Shown piece by piece: positions 7,946 to 15,616 of a stretch of 29,335 nucleotides of DNA; within the stretch, counting starts at the first letter, position 1, and each line of letters opens with the position of its first letter. The translations under genes and the position numbers were made by a program. The notes beneath the pieces were generated by a model. The model saw only the letters and a program-made list of their open reading frames with translations. It did no database searches and was not told the origin of the DNA. Location: the IMG/VR virus record IMGVR_UViG_3300009094_000055, positions 1 to 29,335 of that record. One strand, given 5' to 3'. Origin of the DNA: a virus.

Positions 7946-8629
7946 TCAGCCAAACCCAAACCCGGCGCCGGTGGAGATGCCTCTGCCGGCGATCGATCCC
8001 AAGGCGTTGGCAATACCGCCAAGCGGCGATCCTGTAGCCTGATAGCGCAGCGGCTCTACCTGCTTGGAGACGTTGTAAGCGGCAAGATCGCCGCGCCGCA
8101 GGTTGCCGGTGAAGTCGATTAACTCGTTGCCGTGCTGGAAGGCGCGGCCGACAGTGTTGGCTAGGCCGAATTGCGAGCCGCCGTAAGACTGAATTCCAGC
8201 GAGCGCGGCGATGCGCGCACGGGCGTCAGCCGCAGCTTGCGCCACACGGCCACTGACGCCTTGTTGGAATTCCTGCGATGCGTTGGTCTGGCCCGACAGC
8301 AACAGATCGCCGGCTATCGCCTGATCGCTCTGCTTCAGGGTGTCGGACGTTAGTTCATTTGTAAGGCGCGCTTCCTCGGTATGTTGTTGCTCCTTTTGCT
8401 GCTCCGGCCCGATCTTTCCCAGCGTCTCCTGTTGCGCGGCAGATGCTCGTTGCCGGTTTTCGACATCCTTTGCCCACGCCTCTTGCGACTGCCGACGCTG
8501 ATAGGCGACCCATGCAGCATTTGCCTCTTCCTGCTTGTTCATGGCGTCTTGCTGCGCCGAATAGTTCATAAAGCCGGTCGCCAGCGAAGCGATGCCTGCA
8601 ATGACGCCACCGATCAACGGATCACACAT
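7946..8629 (-). CDS. Internal virion protein, T7 gp14-like context
   Basis: 227 aa. It begins MCDP followed by a hydrophobic Gly/Ala/Ile stretch (residues 5-22), then a long Gln/Glu/Ala-rich coiled coil (25-150) and a Gly-rich end (GFGFG). A short membrane-seeking N-terminus plus coiled coil, directly before large ejection proteins, resembles the small ejected core proteins of T7-type phages (gp14), which insert into the outer membrane. Similarity is in architecture and gene order, not proven homology. ATG at 8629 follows the upstream TGA (8637-8639) closely; GAGTGAG just ahead is a weak ribosome site, so coupling to the previous gene is likely. Confidence 0.7.
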   Translation of the reverse strand: MCDPLIGGVIAGIASLATGFMNYSAQQDAMNKQEEANAAWVAYQRRQSQEAWAKDVENRQRASAAQQETLGKIGPEQQKEQQHTEEARLTNELTSDTLKQSDQAIAGDLLLSGQTNASQEFQQGVSGRVAQAAADARARIAALAGIQSYGGSQFGLANTVGRAFQHGNELIDFTGNLRRGDLAAYNVSKQVEPLRYQATGSPLGGIANALGSIAGRGISTGAGFGFG

Positions 8630-8636
8630 TGCTCAC

Positions 8637-9275
8637 TCACGCCGTATAGCGGCCCCTATCAACGCCCGGCGGGTTCGCCTGTAGGCCCCTGCTGGTGTTG
8701 TAATTGTCTACAAACTGGTTAAGCCCGCTGATGCCACCCACCGCGATCGGTGTGAACAGCGCACCAAGCGGATTGAGATTTGGCGTGGCGATCTGACCTT
8801 GCTGTACCGAACTGGTTGCGGTGTTGGCGGCGACGGTCGGATCCTCAGTCGCGTACAGTTGCGACATCGCGCTCTGTTTCTGGTTGGCGATCTGATTGCG
8901 CAGTTGTGCCGCCTGCTGATCGCCGGCCGCCTTCATGGCGGCGGTATTAACTTCGTTTTCCTTGAACAACTGGGAGGTGGCATCAACGGCTGCCGTTGAG
9001 CGCAACAACCCGGCGCGCGACAGATCGGCGGTCAGCTTGTCCCGCGCCCGCTGATACTGGTCTTTGACCTGCGGCAGCGAGTAATTCAGGTATTTGTTCT
9101 CGTAGTCCTGATAGAAGGCATCATCAAAGCCGCCGCCCTCAAAAATTGAGTTGATCGCTTCGCTGCCTTGCTTCAGGCGGGCCTGCCGCTGGGCCTCTTT
9201 CTGCTTGGCCTCTTCGGCTTGCTGCATCTCAAATTGTAGCTGCGCGTTGTTTGATGATCTTGCTTTTCCGCCCAT
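8637..9275 (-). CDS. Coiled-coil virion protein, 212 aa
   Basis: ATG at 9275 overlaps the stop of the upstream GNAT gene as TGATG; the GTG one codon earlier is less likely. Residues 10-40 are Gln/Glu/Lys-rich coiled coil, 45-105 carry a conserved-looking block (FDDAFYQDYENKYLNYSLPQ, then DKLTADLSRAGLLRSTAAVD), 105-150 are helical and Gln-rich, and the C-terminus is Asn/Gly-rich. I recall this YLNYSLPQ/SRAGLL pattern from small podophage virion proteins encoded next to ejection genes. It probably belongs to the internal core or the head-tail passage. No catalytic motif, signal peptide or membrane segment is seen. Confidence 0.65.
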   Translation of the reverse strand: MGGKARSSNNAQLQFEMQQAEEAKQKEAQRQARLKQGSEAINSIFEGGGFDDAFYQDYENKYLNYSLPQVKDQYQRARDKLTADLSRAGLLRSTAAVDATSQLFKENEVNTAAMKAAGDQQAAQLRNQIANQKQSAMSQLYATEDPTVAANTATSSVQQGQIATPNLNPLGALFTPIAVGGISGLNQFVDNYNTSRGLQANPPGVDRGRYTA

Positions 9276-9766
9276 CACAGCACCTTTCGCATGATGACGC
9301 CGATTTCCTCGGCGCCAAATTTCCTGAATAAATTTTTGAGTGTTGGGACGGCCTCGTGACCGCCGGCGATCGGAATGTGCATTGCAACCGCGCCGTCACC
9401 TTTTGCCAGATCCATCGCAGCCCAGACCAGCATGCGGCCGACCGGAGTAAATCGATACGCCGAATAGGCGAATATCTCGCCGAGCACCGCGCACTTGTTG
9501 TCGGAAAAACTGCCGTCGAGCGAGTAAGAGATGACGCCGACGATGTCACCGCTATGGACCGCGACAATGTGCGGACAGACGCCGTTGCCAATCGCGGCGG
9601 TCAGATATTTCGATGTCGCCACCGGGTCACATGGAAACAGTTTGTTGTAGGTCGGGCTTTCCTGTAGCAGCGTCATCGCCAGCGCGGTGATCTGCGGAAC
9701 GTCCTCGACCGTTGCCAGCCTGATCTGGATTGCCGGGTGCGTTTGTCGCTTGGCGGCGGTGCTCAT
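9275..9766 (-). CDS. GNAT-fold acetyltransferase-like protein, 163 aa
   Basis: Residues 16-60 (IQIRLATVEDVPQITALAM and following) are the usual GNAT N-terminal strand and helices; HIVAVHSGDIVGVISYSL is the central beta hairpin; AVLGEIFAYSAYRFTPVGRM is the strand leading to the acetyl-CoA helix, though the classical R/QxxGxG/A loop is only partly kept (RFTPVGRM). The C-terminus (FRKFGAEEIGVIMRKVL) matches the closing GNAT strand pattern. ATG at 9766 has AGGTGG 8 nt upstream. This start lies inside the preceding gp13-like gene, giving a 140-nt overlap in another frame. The substrate is unknown; it may be a structural GNAT-fold relative like its neighbour rather than an enzyme. Confidence 0.7.
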   Translation of the reverse strand: MSTAAKRQTHPAIQIRLATVEDVPQITALAMTLLQESPTYNKLFPCDPVATSKYLTAAIGNGVCPHIVAVHSGDIVGVISYSLDGSFSDNKCAVLGEIFAYSAYRFTPVGRMLVWAAMDLAKGDGAVAMHIPIAGGHEAVPTLKNLFRKFGAEEIGVIMRKVL

Positions 9767-10223
9767 CTCTGAGCCACCTGTAAAGAATAAAATCTTCGCC
9801 GCGTTTGCCGGAGGAACGCATACAGGCTTCGGGGACGGCGCCAAACATTTTGAGCCAGCGGCCAGTATCGGTGCGGCCTGCCAGTGCTCGGCACTCGATC
9901 CGGTGAAACCCCAGATCCAGCAGAACCGGGAACATAAAGCGATTGACGTGCTTTGTCATCGTTAACAGCGCCCGGCCCCAGTCGTTTGTGCCGTAAGCAA
10001 AGGCGTAGCCGACCCCCGGCCACATCGGCACCAGCCCCCATGTGGTAATTGGCACCTTGTCGCGGCTGACAAACGCCATCAGCGACGTAGCCAAGATCTT
10101 TTCGGCCAAAAAGCCGGGATCCTCGCTGATCGCGGTCGCCGACAGTTCGATGCGATCCGGCTCGCGCAGGTTCTCGGTGACGTACTTCAGTGTGTCGAAC
10201 GTCGCCACTTCGACGCGGATCAT
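9627..10223 (-). CDS. T7 gp13-like virion assembly protein (GNAT-like fold)
   Basis: The first 150 residues follow the pattern of T7 gp13-type proteins, needed for internal virion protein assembly and built on an acetyltransferase-like fold: N-terminal IRVEVATFDTLKYVTENL, then WGLVPMWPGVGYAFAYG, a helix with ALLTMTKHVNRFM, FHRIECRALAGRTDTGRWL and FGAVPEA, ending FILYRWLR. The final 45 residues (Arg/Asp/Gly-rich) are low in hydrophobics and are translated from DNA that also encodes the next GNAT gene. At 198 aa it is longer than T7 gp13 (138 aa), mostly because of this tail. Its ATG overlaps the nozzle gene's stop as ATGA (10220-10223), so expression is coupled to the tail genes. Confidence 0.7.
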   Translation of the reverse strand: MIRVEVATFDTLKYVTENLREPDRIELSATAISEDPGFLAEKILATSLMAFVSRDKVPITTWGLVPMWPGVGYAFAYGTNDWGRALLTMTKHVNRFMFPVLLDLGFHRIECRALAGRTDTGRWLKMFGAVPEACMRSSGKRGEDFILYRWLRDEHRRQATNAPGNPDQAGNGRGRSADHRAGDDAATGKPDLQQTVSM

Positions 10224-11641
10224 CCAGATTCGGCCTTGTCATAGTGCATGATGATGTTTGAGAGAGTGGCCGGCGCCGGATCCCCGGTTGGCGCGGGGGA
10301 GCGAAAGCGCAGCGAGATGTGGGTCGAATGACCTTCCATCGGGAAGCGGCCTTGCAGGAATGTCGGGCCTGTCAGCTTGCCAAGATAATCCTCGGCGTCT
10401 TGGTTGCTCGGATTGTAGGCGGCATAAACATCCCACTCGCCGTCACAGGCCGAATCGAGGCCGTGGAATGTCTTGAACGTCGCCGGCTCATCACCCGACA
10501 GGAACGGGAAAACGATTTCGACCGGACTGTGATCGTGGATGATGCCGGTATCGGTGGCGCCGCCGTAGGAATAAATGTTGTTATTTGTGTCGCGCACGAT
10601 GACATGCTGGCGATGCGTTGCCGCCGCTACGATCTGGAACTGATCGCCGTTCTCATCGGTCGGGGTGTATTCGGACCACGCCGTAATTTTTGGCCCCGGA
10701 AATGCTGACAGGATGTAGACGCGGTCTGGCATGATGACCCAAAAGCGGCCGGTGACGGGTTGCAGGATCGAGATGGCGCGGCTGAAGAAGGATTCGCCAT
10801 ACTGGCGCAGCAATCCCTGAATGGCCGGATCGAGCGGCGAGCCAACATCGGACACCGACGCCGCCAGCGAGGCATTGCGGGCGCGCAGTGAGCGGATGCC
10901 GTCAGGCGAGATGTAGAGCACGTCGCCGGATCCATATTGCAGCACCGACTGGTGCGCGATGGTGCCGGCCTGTCGGAGCGTCTGCACATGCTGACTGAGC
11001 AGGGGGTCAGGGTCGATCGCCCACAGTTGCGTGGCGGTTTTCGACATGATCGCCAGCTTGTCGTAATAAACCTCCAGCGCGATGCAATCAGTCATGTCGC
11101 TGTCCTCAAGCGACAGATCTTGATTGCCGGAGTGTGTACCAGACCAGTCGGCCGGATTGCCGGTCGCGGAGTAGTAAAGAAACGAGCCGGCCACCGCGAA
11201 CATCTTGTTCTTATAGGTGCGGACAAAAAAGCCCTTGGCGTTTGGGTCGGTTATTGCAGCGCCGTCGTAGTAGCGCTCCACGTTGCCCTCGGTGTCGGTG
11301 GTGACGACAACAAATACTTTGTTGTCGAACGTATCGAAGTCGATGACTTCCTCAATATTGCCGGTGTCTAGGCACAACTGGCCCACACCCCAATCGCCGA
11401 CTGGCTCCACCGTTGACGGCCCGCCCGGCATGAAAACGTAAAGCTTCTGGTTGACTTCAACGAGGCTGCGGCTGGCCGGGTTAACCGTGGCAAATTTCAC
11501 AAACGCAAAGCGCTTTTCGATTTCGCCGCCCGGCGTGACGTGGCAATTCCGCAAGACACGCAACGTGCCGGCCGGCGCAGTCAGCGGGGAGCGCCGTAGA
11601 TCTAAGCCGGCGGAAAAGTCGGTGACAGTGTAATACGGCAT
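10220..11641 (-). CDS. Tail nozzle / stabilisation protein, 473 aa
   Basis: The start MPYYTVTDFSAGLDLRRSPL followed by RVLRNCHVTPGGEIEKR is the typical opening of podophage tail proteins that extend the tail below the adaptor ring (T7 gp12 or P22 gp10 role). The rest is beta-rich with repeated Trp/Gly/Asp blades (DNKVFVVVTTD, GFFVRTYKNKMFAV, KLAIMSKTATQLWAIDPD, VLYISPDGIRSL, GRFWVIMPDRVYIL), as expected for a propeller-like nozzle subunit. ATG at 11641 has GAGG about 7 nt upstream and lies 9 nt after the adaptor stop. It would assemble as a hexamer under the adaptor and form the DNA exit channel. Assignment rests on sequence pattern and gene order; high confidence for tail, moderate for the exact subunit. 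Confidence 0.75.
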   Translation of the reverse strand: MPYYTVTDFSAGLDLRRSPLTAPAGTLRVLRNCHVTPGGEIEKRFAFVKFATVNPASRSLVEVNQKLYVFMPGGPSTVEPVGDWGVGQLCLDTGNIEEVIDFDTFDNKVFVVVTTDTEGNVERYYDGAAITDPNAKGFFVRTYKNKMFAVAGSFLYYSATGNPADWSGTHSGNQDLSLEDSDMTDCIALEVYYDKLAIMSKTATQLWAIDPDPLLSQHVQTLRQAGTIAHQSVLQYGSGDVLYISPDGIRSLRARNASLAASVSDVGSPLDPAIQGLLRQYGESFFSRAISILQPVTGRFWVIMPDRVYILSAFPGPKITAWSEYTPTDENGDQFQIVAAATHRQHVIVRDTNNNIYSYGGATDTGIIHDHSPVEIVFPFLSGDEPATFKTFHGLDSACDGEWDVYAAYNPSNQDAEDYLGKLTGPTFLQGRFPMEGHSTHISLRFRSPAPTGDPAPATLSNIIMHYDKAESG

Positions 11642-11650
11642 CGCCGGGCC

Positions 11651-12382
11651 TCACGGAACGTAATCAATGCCCGGCACAGGCCCGCGTGCCGTGTTGCGCG
11701 CAGTATAGTCACCGCCGTAACGGCCTCCCATATTGTAGCTGATGCGCTTATCGGCGCCCTGATTGGCCAAAAGCCTGCGCAAATACTGATTAGCTTTTTG
11801 CAGCTTGAGTGCGGCTGCTTCGGCTTTCTGTGTGGCGAGGATTTCAGCCGCCGCGAATAGTACGATCGCCTTGGAGTCGATCACGCAGGTATCGTCATCC
11901 GCCACCAGCGGATTGCACGGCGCCTGTCCCTCAAAACGCAATATCCCATCGCTGGACGGCACCGGCAGCAATTCGACCTGCCCGATCGGATTAGTTTTGC
12001 CATCGGTGTCCACTGATACCTTGTTGCCCCAGCGCGCCGGACTTCCGACCTGTGCAGTTGTGGGGCTTAGATCAAAGGCGCGCAGGCCGTATTGCAAAGC
12101 TTTCCAGTTGTCGTTGCCGCTGGCCGCAAAATAAATGCGGTTGATCTGATCGAACGGCATCGAATTCGGATAGCTGTAAATGCTTTGATTTTTCAGGGCA
12201 GGCACATCGACCCAGTAACGCAAGTGCGGCCACTCAAACTGCTCCCATAACTCGCGTTGCTGGCGATCAAGTTGGATGTCTTGCGTCTCCTGAGATTGCA
12301 CACCCTGCGCCGGCGACAGACTTTGGCCAGTCTCGGCCCGCAGATCCCGGCGCAGGTTAAGCAATGTCACGCCGACAGGCAT
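11651..12382 (-). CDS. Head-tail adaptor (tail tube A-like), 243 aa
   Basis: The N-terminal helix (LLNLRRDLRAETGQSLSPAQ), then QQRELWEQFEWPHLRYWVDV, match the adaptor family of podophages (T7 gp11 / P22 gp4 role), where early helices dock on the portal and the W-rich segment follows. A beta-rich middle (DQINRIYFAASG, GQVELLPVPSSDGILRFEGQ) and a C-terminal helix pair (AAAEILATQKAEAAALKLQK) complete the pattern; the end is Gly/Tyr/Arg-rich. ATG at 12382 overlaps the preceding stop as TGATG, and is preferred over the GTG one codon upstream. Twelve copies would normally sit below the portal and receive the nozzle protein encoded next. Confidence 0.75.
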   Translation of the reverse strand: MPVGVTLLNLRRDLRAETGQSLSPAQGVQSQETQDIQLDRQQRELWEQFEWPHLRYWVDVPALKNQSIYSYPNSMPFDQINRIYFAASGNDNWKALQYGLRAFDLSPTTAQVGSPARWGNKVSVDTDGKTNPIGQVELLPVPSSDGILRFEGQAPCNPLVADDDTCVIDSKAIVLFAAAEILATQKAEAAALKLQKANQYLRRLLANQGADKRISYNMGGRYGGDYTARNTARGPVPGIDYVP

Positions 12383-12852
12383 CACACACCAACTGGCGGA
12401 CGCGGATGTTTGCCGGGCTTAAAGACAGCCGGGGCGACCGGAGGCTCAAGGCCCTGCCCCTTCACGGCGGCGTCATCGTCATCCTCATCGTCAGGTATCG
12501 GGTCTGGCGTCGGCGTCGGATGACCGTTGCCGTTTTCAGCCGGCAAGCCGTCCTGATCGACGCGCGGCTGATTTTCCGGCTCGCCCGGCATAACCATCTC
12601 CATGCGCGGATTGCGGCCGGGAAAAACTTTTTCGACTACATGGCCGTATTTGACCAGCAACCGATTCTTTTCCATCCGGTGATTGGCTTCGGTGATCTTG
12701 ACCGGCTTGATGTCGTGGACGCTTTCGTCCCCGTGCAGCGCGATCAAAATTTGCACCTCCGGCCACGACACCGGGTCACTCTCAAGGAAATCAACGTAGG
12801 TGAAGCCCTGACCTGCAAGGTTCACTCGGCAGGTACACAAGTGCATTTGCAT
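12382..12852 (-). CDS. Head-tail region protein, 156 aa, acidic tail
   Basis: ATG at 12852 (MQMHLCTCRVNLAG) has AAGGA 7 nt upstream; a longer reading to 12915 would run through the stem-loop behind the capsid gene and is rejected. Residues 1-95 form a small domain (VSWPEVQILIALHGDESVHD, VKYGHVVEKVFPGRNPRMEM); residues 110-156 are Pro-rich and strongly acidic (DDEDDDDAA). Proteins with this MHLC.VRV...EI..L...HG pattern occur between capsid and adaptor genes in other podophages, but no function is established to my knowledge. The acidic tail could contact the portal, scaffold or DNA exit, which is a guess. It lies just after an intercistronic hairpin, so its level may be set separately from capsid. 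Confidence 0.7.
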   Translation of the reverse strand: MQMHLCTCRVNLAGQGFTYVDFLESDPVSWPEVQILIALHGDESVHDIKPVKITEANHRMEKNRLLVKYGHVVEKVFPGRNPRMEMVMPGEPENQPRVDQDGLPAENGNGHPTPTPDPIPDDEDDDDAAVKGQGLEPPVAPAVFKPGKHPRPPVGV

Positions 12853-12873
12853 CGGTTTTTCCTTTTTGCTGGA

Positions 12874-12909
12874 CCGCCGGCGCCGGGCTTGTCCGAACGG
12901 CGCCGGCGG
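12874..12909 (-). other. GC-rich stem-loop behind the capsid gene
   Basis: CCGCCGGCGCCG (12874-12885) and CGGCGCCGGCGG (12898-12909) form a perfect 12-bp stem with a 12-nt loop, 6 nt after the capsid stop and directly before the ribosome site of the next gene. On the minus strand it is followed by an A-rich, not U-rich, tract, so it is not a standard terminator. It could protect the capsid mRNA 3' end, be an RNase cleavage site, or attenuate. Confidence 0.6.
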
Positions 12910-12915
12910 CTCCAC

Positions 12916-14037
12916 TCAGGCAATATCGATCACGAGCGCGGAGTTGAGGCGCCGTGCGCAAAGTTGCCCGGTTGAGGTGATGCCCCGGTAGAGCAGGTAT
13001 TTGTCCGGGGGCCGTGCCGGCGAGTGCTGGTGACGCCACTCGTCCTGTATCTTGACTAGGTAAATATCCCTATTATCCCACCAGTAGCAGCGTTTCGACT
13101 TGCTAATCGGTGCGGAATCGAGGCTCGGATCATAGGTAAAATCCGTGCCCATATAGGAGATCTGTCCTACGCTGACATCCTTGCCGCCCGAATAGCCAGT
13201 CATCGAATAGCTGCCGTTTGACCGCAACTCGGTTTCCAGTGCGCCAAGGAAGTCGCTGCCGCAGAGCGCGGTGTTGGGCTTGCCGCCGTACCGGGTCAGT
13301 TGCCGATACTCGGATTGCAGCTTGGCGATCAGTACGCCGCCGCCGGTTGCGCTAGAAGCAATCGGCCCGCCGCCCCAAGCACCGAGCGCGGGAGTCGTGC
13401 CGACCGCCGTACCCATCGCCGCCGTATAAGCGCGGTTGCGCCACCAAGTATAAGTTGCCCGATCGAGGCCGGCGACGATGCCGGTGCCGGGGGCGTCGGT
13501 GACAAGCGCTGCCATTCCGGCCAGCGCCTTCGGGTCGGTCGAGCCGTTGGACCACAGCAGAAGATTGAGCGATTGCGCGTAGCGTTCACTCAAATCCTGC
13601 AATGCGTCGTCAAGCAATCCGACAAGCACGGTGACATCGCGCCCGCTGTGCTCGCTTGTGCTTTCGCCGTTTGTATCGACAACGCTGATGCCGTCCACCT
13701 TGAGTTCGGAGTGCGTCAGCGTGATGCCGATGTGGTGCTCCTTCCACGGAAAGCGCGCCTGCTTCAAGTTGGCAGGCGTGTAATATTGAACTTGATCGTC
13801 AAGCTGATAACCAACCAGCTTGTCGTTGGTGCCCGGCGCTGCTGTGTTGCCGTAATCACCTTTGACGCTGATGACGATGTCGCCCTTGCCTCCGGGGAAC
13901 GACTTAGCTTTCGACTCCATCATCGCGAGCAGCGGCTTTTCCTGAATCGCCTCTTGGAAAGCCGTGCCTTTATTCATCCAAAAATCGAGCGCGGCCGTTG
14001 CTACATGCTCCAGCAACGGAGTGGTAAACGTCGGCAT
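12916..14037 (-). CDS. Major capsid protein, 373 aa
   Basis: It directly follows the scaffold gene and has the size and pattern of an HK97-fold capsid protein: an N-terminal helix (LLEHVATAALDFWMNKGTAF), the extended beta arm (DIVISVKGDYGN, VQYYTPANLKQARFPWKEHH), the long spine helix region (VTVLVGLLDDALQDLSERYA), the sequence GLDRATYTWWRNRAY typical of such capsids, and the C-terminal axial/peripheral part (KLQSEYRQLTRYGGKPNTAL, DKYLLYRGITSTGQLCARRL). There is no protease or cleavage signal that I can identify, so maturation may occur without N-terminal processing, as in P22/T7-type phages. ATG at 14037 has AAAGG about 9 nt upstream. It is followed by a strong intercistronic hairpin, consistent with its being the most abundant product. 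Confidence 0.85.
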   Translation of the reverse strand: MPTFTTPLLEHVATAALDFWMNKGTAFQEAIQEKPLLAMMESKAKSFPGGKGDIVISVKGDYGNTAAPGTNDKLVGYQLDDQVQYYTPANLKQARFPWKEHHIGITLTHSELKVDGISVVDTNGESTSEHSGRDVTVLVGLLDDALQDLSERYAQSLNLLLWSNGSTDPKALAGMAALVTDAPGTGIVAGLDRATYTWWRNRAYTAAMGTAVGTTPALGAWGGGPIASSATGGGVLIAKLQSEYRQLTRYGGKPNTALCGSDFLGALETELRSNGSYSMTGYSGGKDVSVGQISYMGTDFTYDPSLDSAPISKSKRCYWWDNRDIYLVKIQDEWRHQHSPARPPDKYLLYRGITSTGQLCARRLNSALVIDIA

Positions 14038-14054
14038 TGACGTGCGCCTTTATG

Positions 14055-15158
14055 TCAGACGCGCGCCCGATCGATGGCCTGCAAGACTGCGTCTTTCAGG
14101 GATTTTGGTTCGGGCGCCGCGCCGTTTGTTCGGCCCGTGCTGCTCGGCTGACGTGATGTCGGCGCTTTCGGAGGGCGCCAACGAGCGCTTAACTCGTTCA
14201 CACGCTTGTAAGCTTCCTTTGCAATCTCTACCGCGTGTTCCGGTGACTGCGGATTGCCGCGTTCGCGGACCACAGCCCACATCACTTGCTCTAGCAGCGG
14301 TTTTTTCACGACATAATCCGGGTCTGACCGCATCGTCGTCTGTTCCCATGCGTTCACAGTGTCGCGCACTGCGACATTGAGATTTTGCTGGGCAGTGCTT
14401 TGCACATGCGCGTCGTAAGCTTGCGCCTGCCGCACGCGCTGGCTTTCGGACAATGCGCGGTCCATGCGCTCGCGATGAAACATCGCGGCCGCCGGTGCCG
14501 TCATGTGCCCTTCCGCTACCCGTTGCCGCAAATCCTGCGGCAGCGAGATGCCCAGATATTCCTCGGCCAACTGCACATAAGGCCGCACGCCCTCGTAGAA
14601 CGTCTTGAAGTCGCCACGCCGCATTGCCGCCGCGAGTTCAAGCGTGAGCAGGAAGTCATCCTTGCCGATGTCATTGTCGGCCAGATACTTCTGCACGCTC
14701 GCCGCCGCTTGGGCTTGCGGGATGGATCCCCTGAGTTGTTCTAGTTCGGTTTGATGAGTCTGAAGTGCGGCCCGTGCTTCGTTGCGTTGACGCACGAGTT
14801 TTTCAACGCGCCGCCTTGCACCGGCCCGGTAGGCAGTAAGTTCGTCTGCCCCCGGATCATCGGACAAGTCGGCGTAGTCGTCAGGCTGTGATGGAGTCGT
14901 TCCGGCTTCAGTCGTGGGCGCGGGCGTCACGCCCCCCGCATCGCTCTCTTCCTTCGACTGTGAGGATCGCAGTTCTGGAACTGCCTGCTGCACAGCCTCA
15001 AGAAGAGACTCGCGGGAATCGCCCTGTTCTGATTTTGCGCTTGGCGAAGGCGCAGAGGTTTCGCCGGGAGACGGAGTTACCGCCGGTGCTTCAGTTGCCG
15101 GTGATGGCGGCGCCGCTGTCTCAGTCGCGGCTGGCGTTGACGGAGCATCGTCGGCCAT
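14055..15158 (-). CDS. Capsid scaffolding protein, 367 aa
   Basis: Placed just before the capsid gene, with the expected architecture: residues 1-115 are disordered and rich in Ala, Pro, Ser, Thr and Glu; residues 120-185 form a coiled coil (RRRVEKLVRQRNEARAALQT and on); residues 190-310 are helical; the C-terminus (PKSLKDAVLQAIDRARV) is a basic helix following a Pro/Ser-rich hinge, which in P22-type scaffolds is the part that binds coat protein. It would shape procapsid assembly and leave before packaging. The ribosome site ahead of ATG 15158 is weak (GGGTG). A prohead protease is not encoded nearby. The function is inferred from position and composition, which together are convincing. Confidence 0.8.
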   Translation of the reverse strand: MADDAPSTPAATETAAPPSPATEAPAVTPSPGETSAPSPSAKSEQGDSRESLLEAVQQAVPELRSSQSKEESDAGGVTPAPTTEAGTTPSQPDDYADLSDDPGADELTAYRAGARRRVEKLVRQRNEARAALQTHQTELEQLRGSIPQAQAAASVQKYLADNDIGKDDFLLTLELAAAMRRGDFKTFYEGVRPYVQLAEEYLGISLPQDLRQRVAEGHMTAPAAAMFHRERMDRALSESQRVRQAQAYDAHVQSTAQQNLNVAVRDTVNAWEQTTMRSDPDYVVKKPLLEQVMWAVVRERGNPQSPEHAVEIAKEAYKRVNELSARWRPPKAPTSRQPSSTGRTNGAAPEPKSLKDAVLQAIDRARV

Positions 15159-15219
15159 AGGCCGAGCACCCGATCATAGCCAAACTCCCCTGAAGCGCGG
15201 AATGTACGCTGCAAATGGT

Positions 15220-15615
15220 TTATGACCCGTACCCAACGGATTCGTCGCCATCGTAACCGACGCGCAGTGAGCACGAGCGCTCCAGCATCGCCGCCAGCTT
15301 GGCGTCGTGGACGGTGTCGCTCCGCAACTCCCGCATGATCCGCATTGCGGAATGTGCGGATTGACTTCCTTGCTCACTTTGCTCACGCATTTGCGCACTT
15401 TTGCGCGCATTTTGCGCACGCACTTTAATGCGTTTCGCATATGCGTCTTGCTGTGGTAGCGGCGGACTTACGGTTTGCCCTGCCGCCGCCCTACCAAGCA
15501 TGCGGATCAAATTCGGCCGTTCGACATCAAGCATCCTGCCATCGGGCAGGCCACAGCGCTCGATCAGTCTGGCCTCCAACCCTGCCCAGATTTCAGCAGC
15601 GCGCGCTTTGCTCAT
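15220..15615 (-). CDS. Small protein between portal and scaffold, 131 aa
   Basis: ATG at 15615 is one base after the portal TGA, with GGGAGG ending 6 nt upstream inside the portal gene. The N-terminal half (AEIWAGLEARLIERCGLPDG, ERPNLIRMLGRAAAG) looks folded and helical; residues 55-90 are Gln/Arg/Ser-rich (RAQNARKSAQMREQSEQGSQ); the C-terminus (DAKLAAMLERSCSLRVGYDG) is short. Small proteins here in other phages include scaffolding helpers and head decoration factors, but I do not recognise this one. The DNA for residues 66-82 holds an unusual 10-bp periodic repeat (15370-15420) out of step with the codons. Confidence 0.65.
   Translation of the reverse strand: MSKARAAEIWAGLEARLIERCGLPDGRMLDVERPNLIRMLGRAAAGQTVSPPLPQQDAYAKRIKVRAQNARKSAQMREQSEQGSQSAHSAMRIMRELRSDTVHDAKLAAMLERSCSLRVGYDGDESVGYGS
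15370..15420. repeat. Five tandem 10-bp units (TTGCKCAC type)
   Basis: Consecutive 10-11-bp units at 15370, 15380, 15391, 15401 and 15411 read TTGCTCACTT, TGCTCACGCAT, TTGCGCACTT, TTGCGCGCAT and TTTGCGCACG. The 10-bp period matches a DNA helical turn and is not a multiple of three, so it is a DNA-level pattern rather than a protein repeat. It lies inside the 131-aa gene between portal and scaffold. A protein-binding array (for example a packaging site) is possible but unproven. Confidence 0.5.
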
Positions 15616-15616
15616 G

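Noticed and set aside
15174-15440. 88-residue Cys-containing minus-strand ORF
   Set aside because: It is a shadow in another frame of the 131-residue gene at 15220-15615, which has the ribosome site and the one-base spacing to the portal stop.
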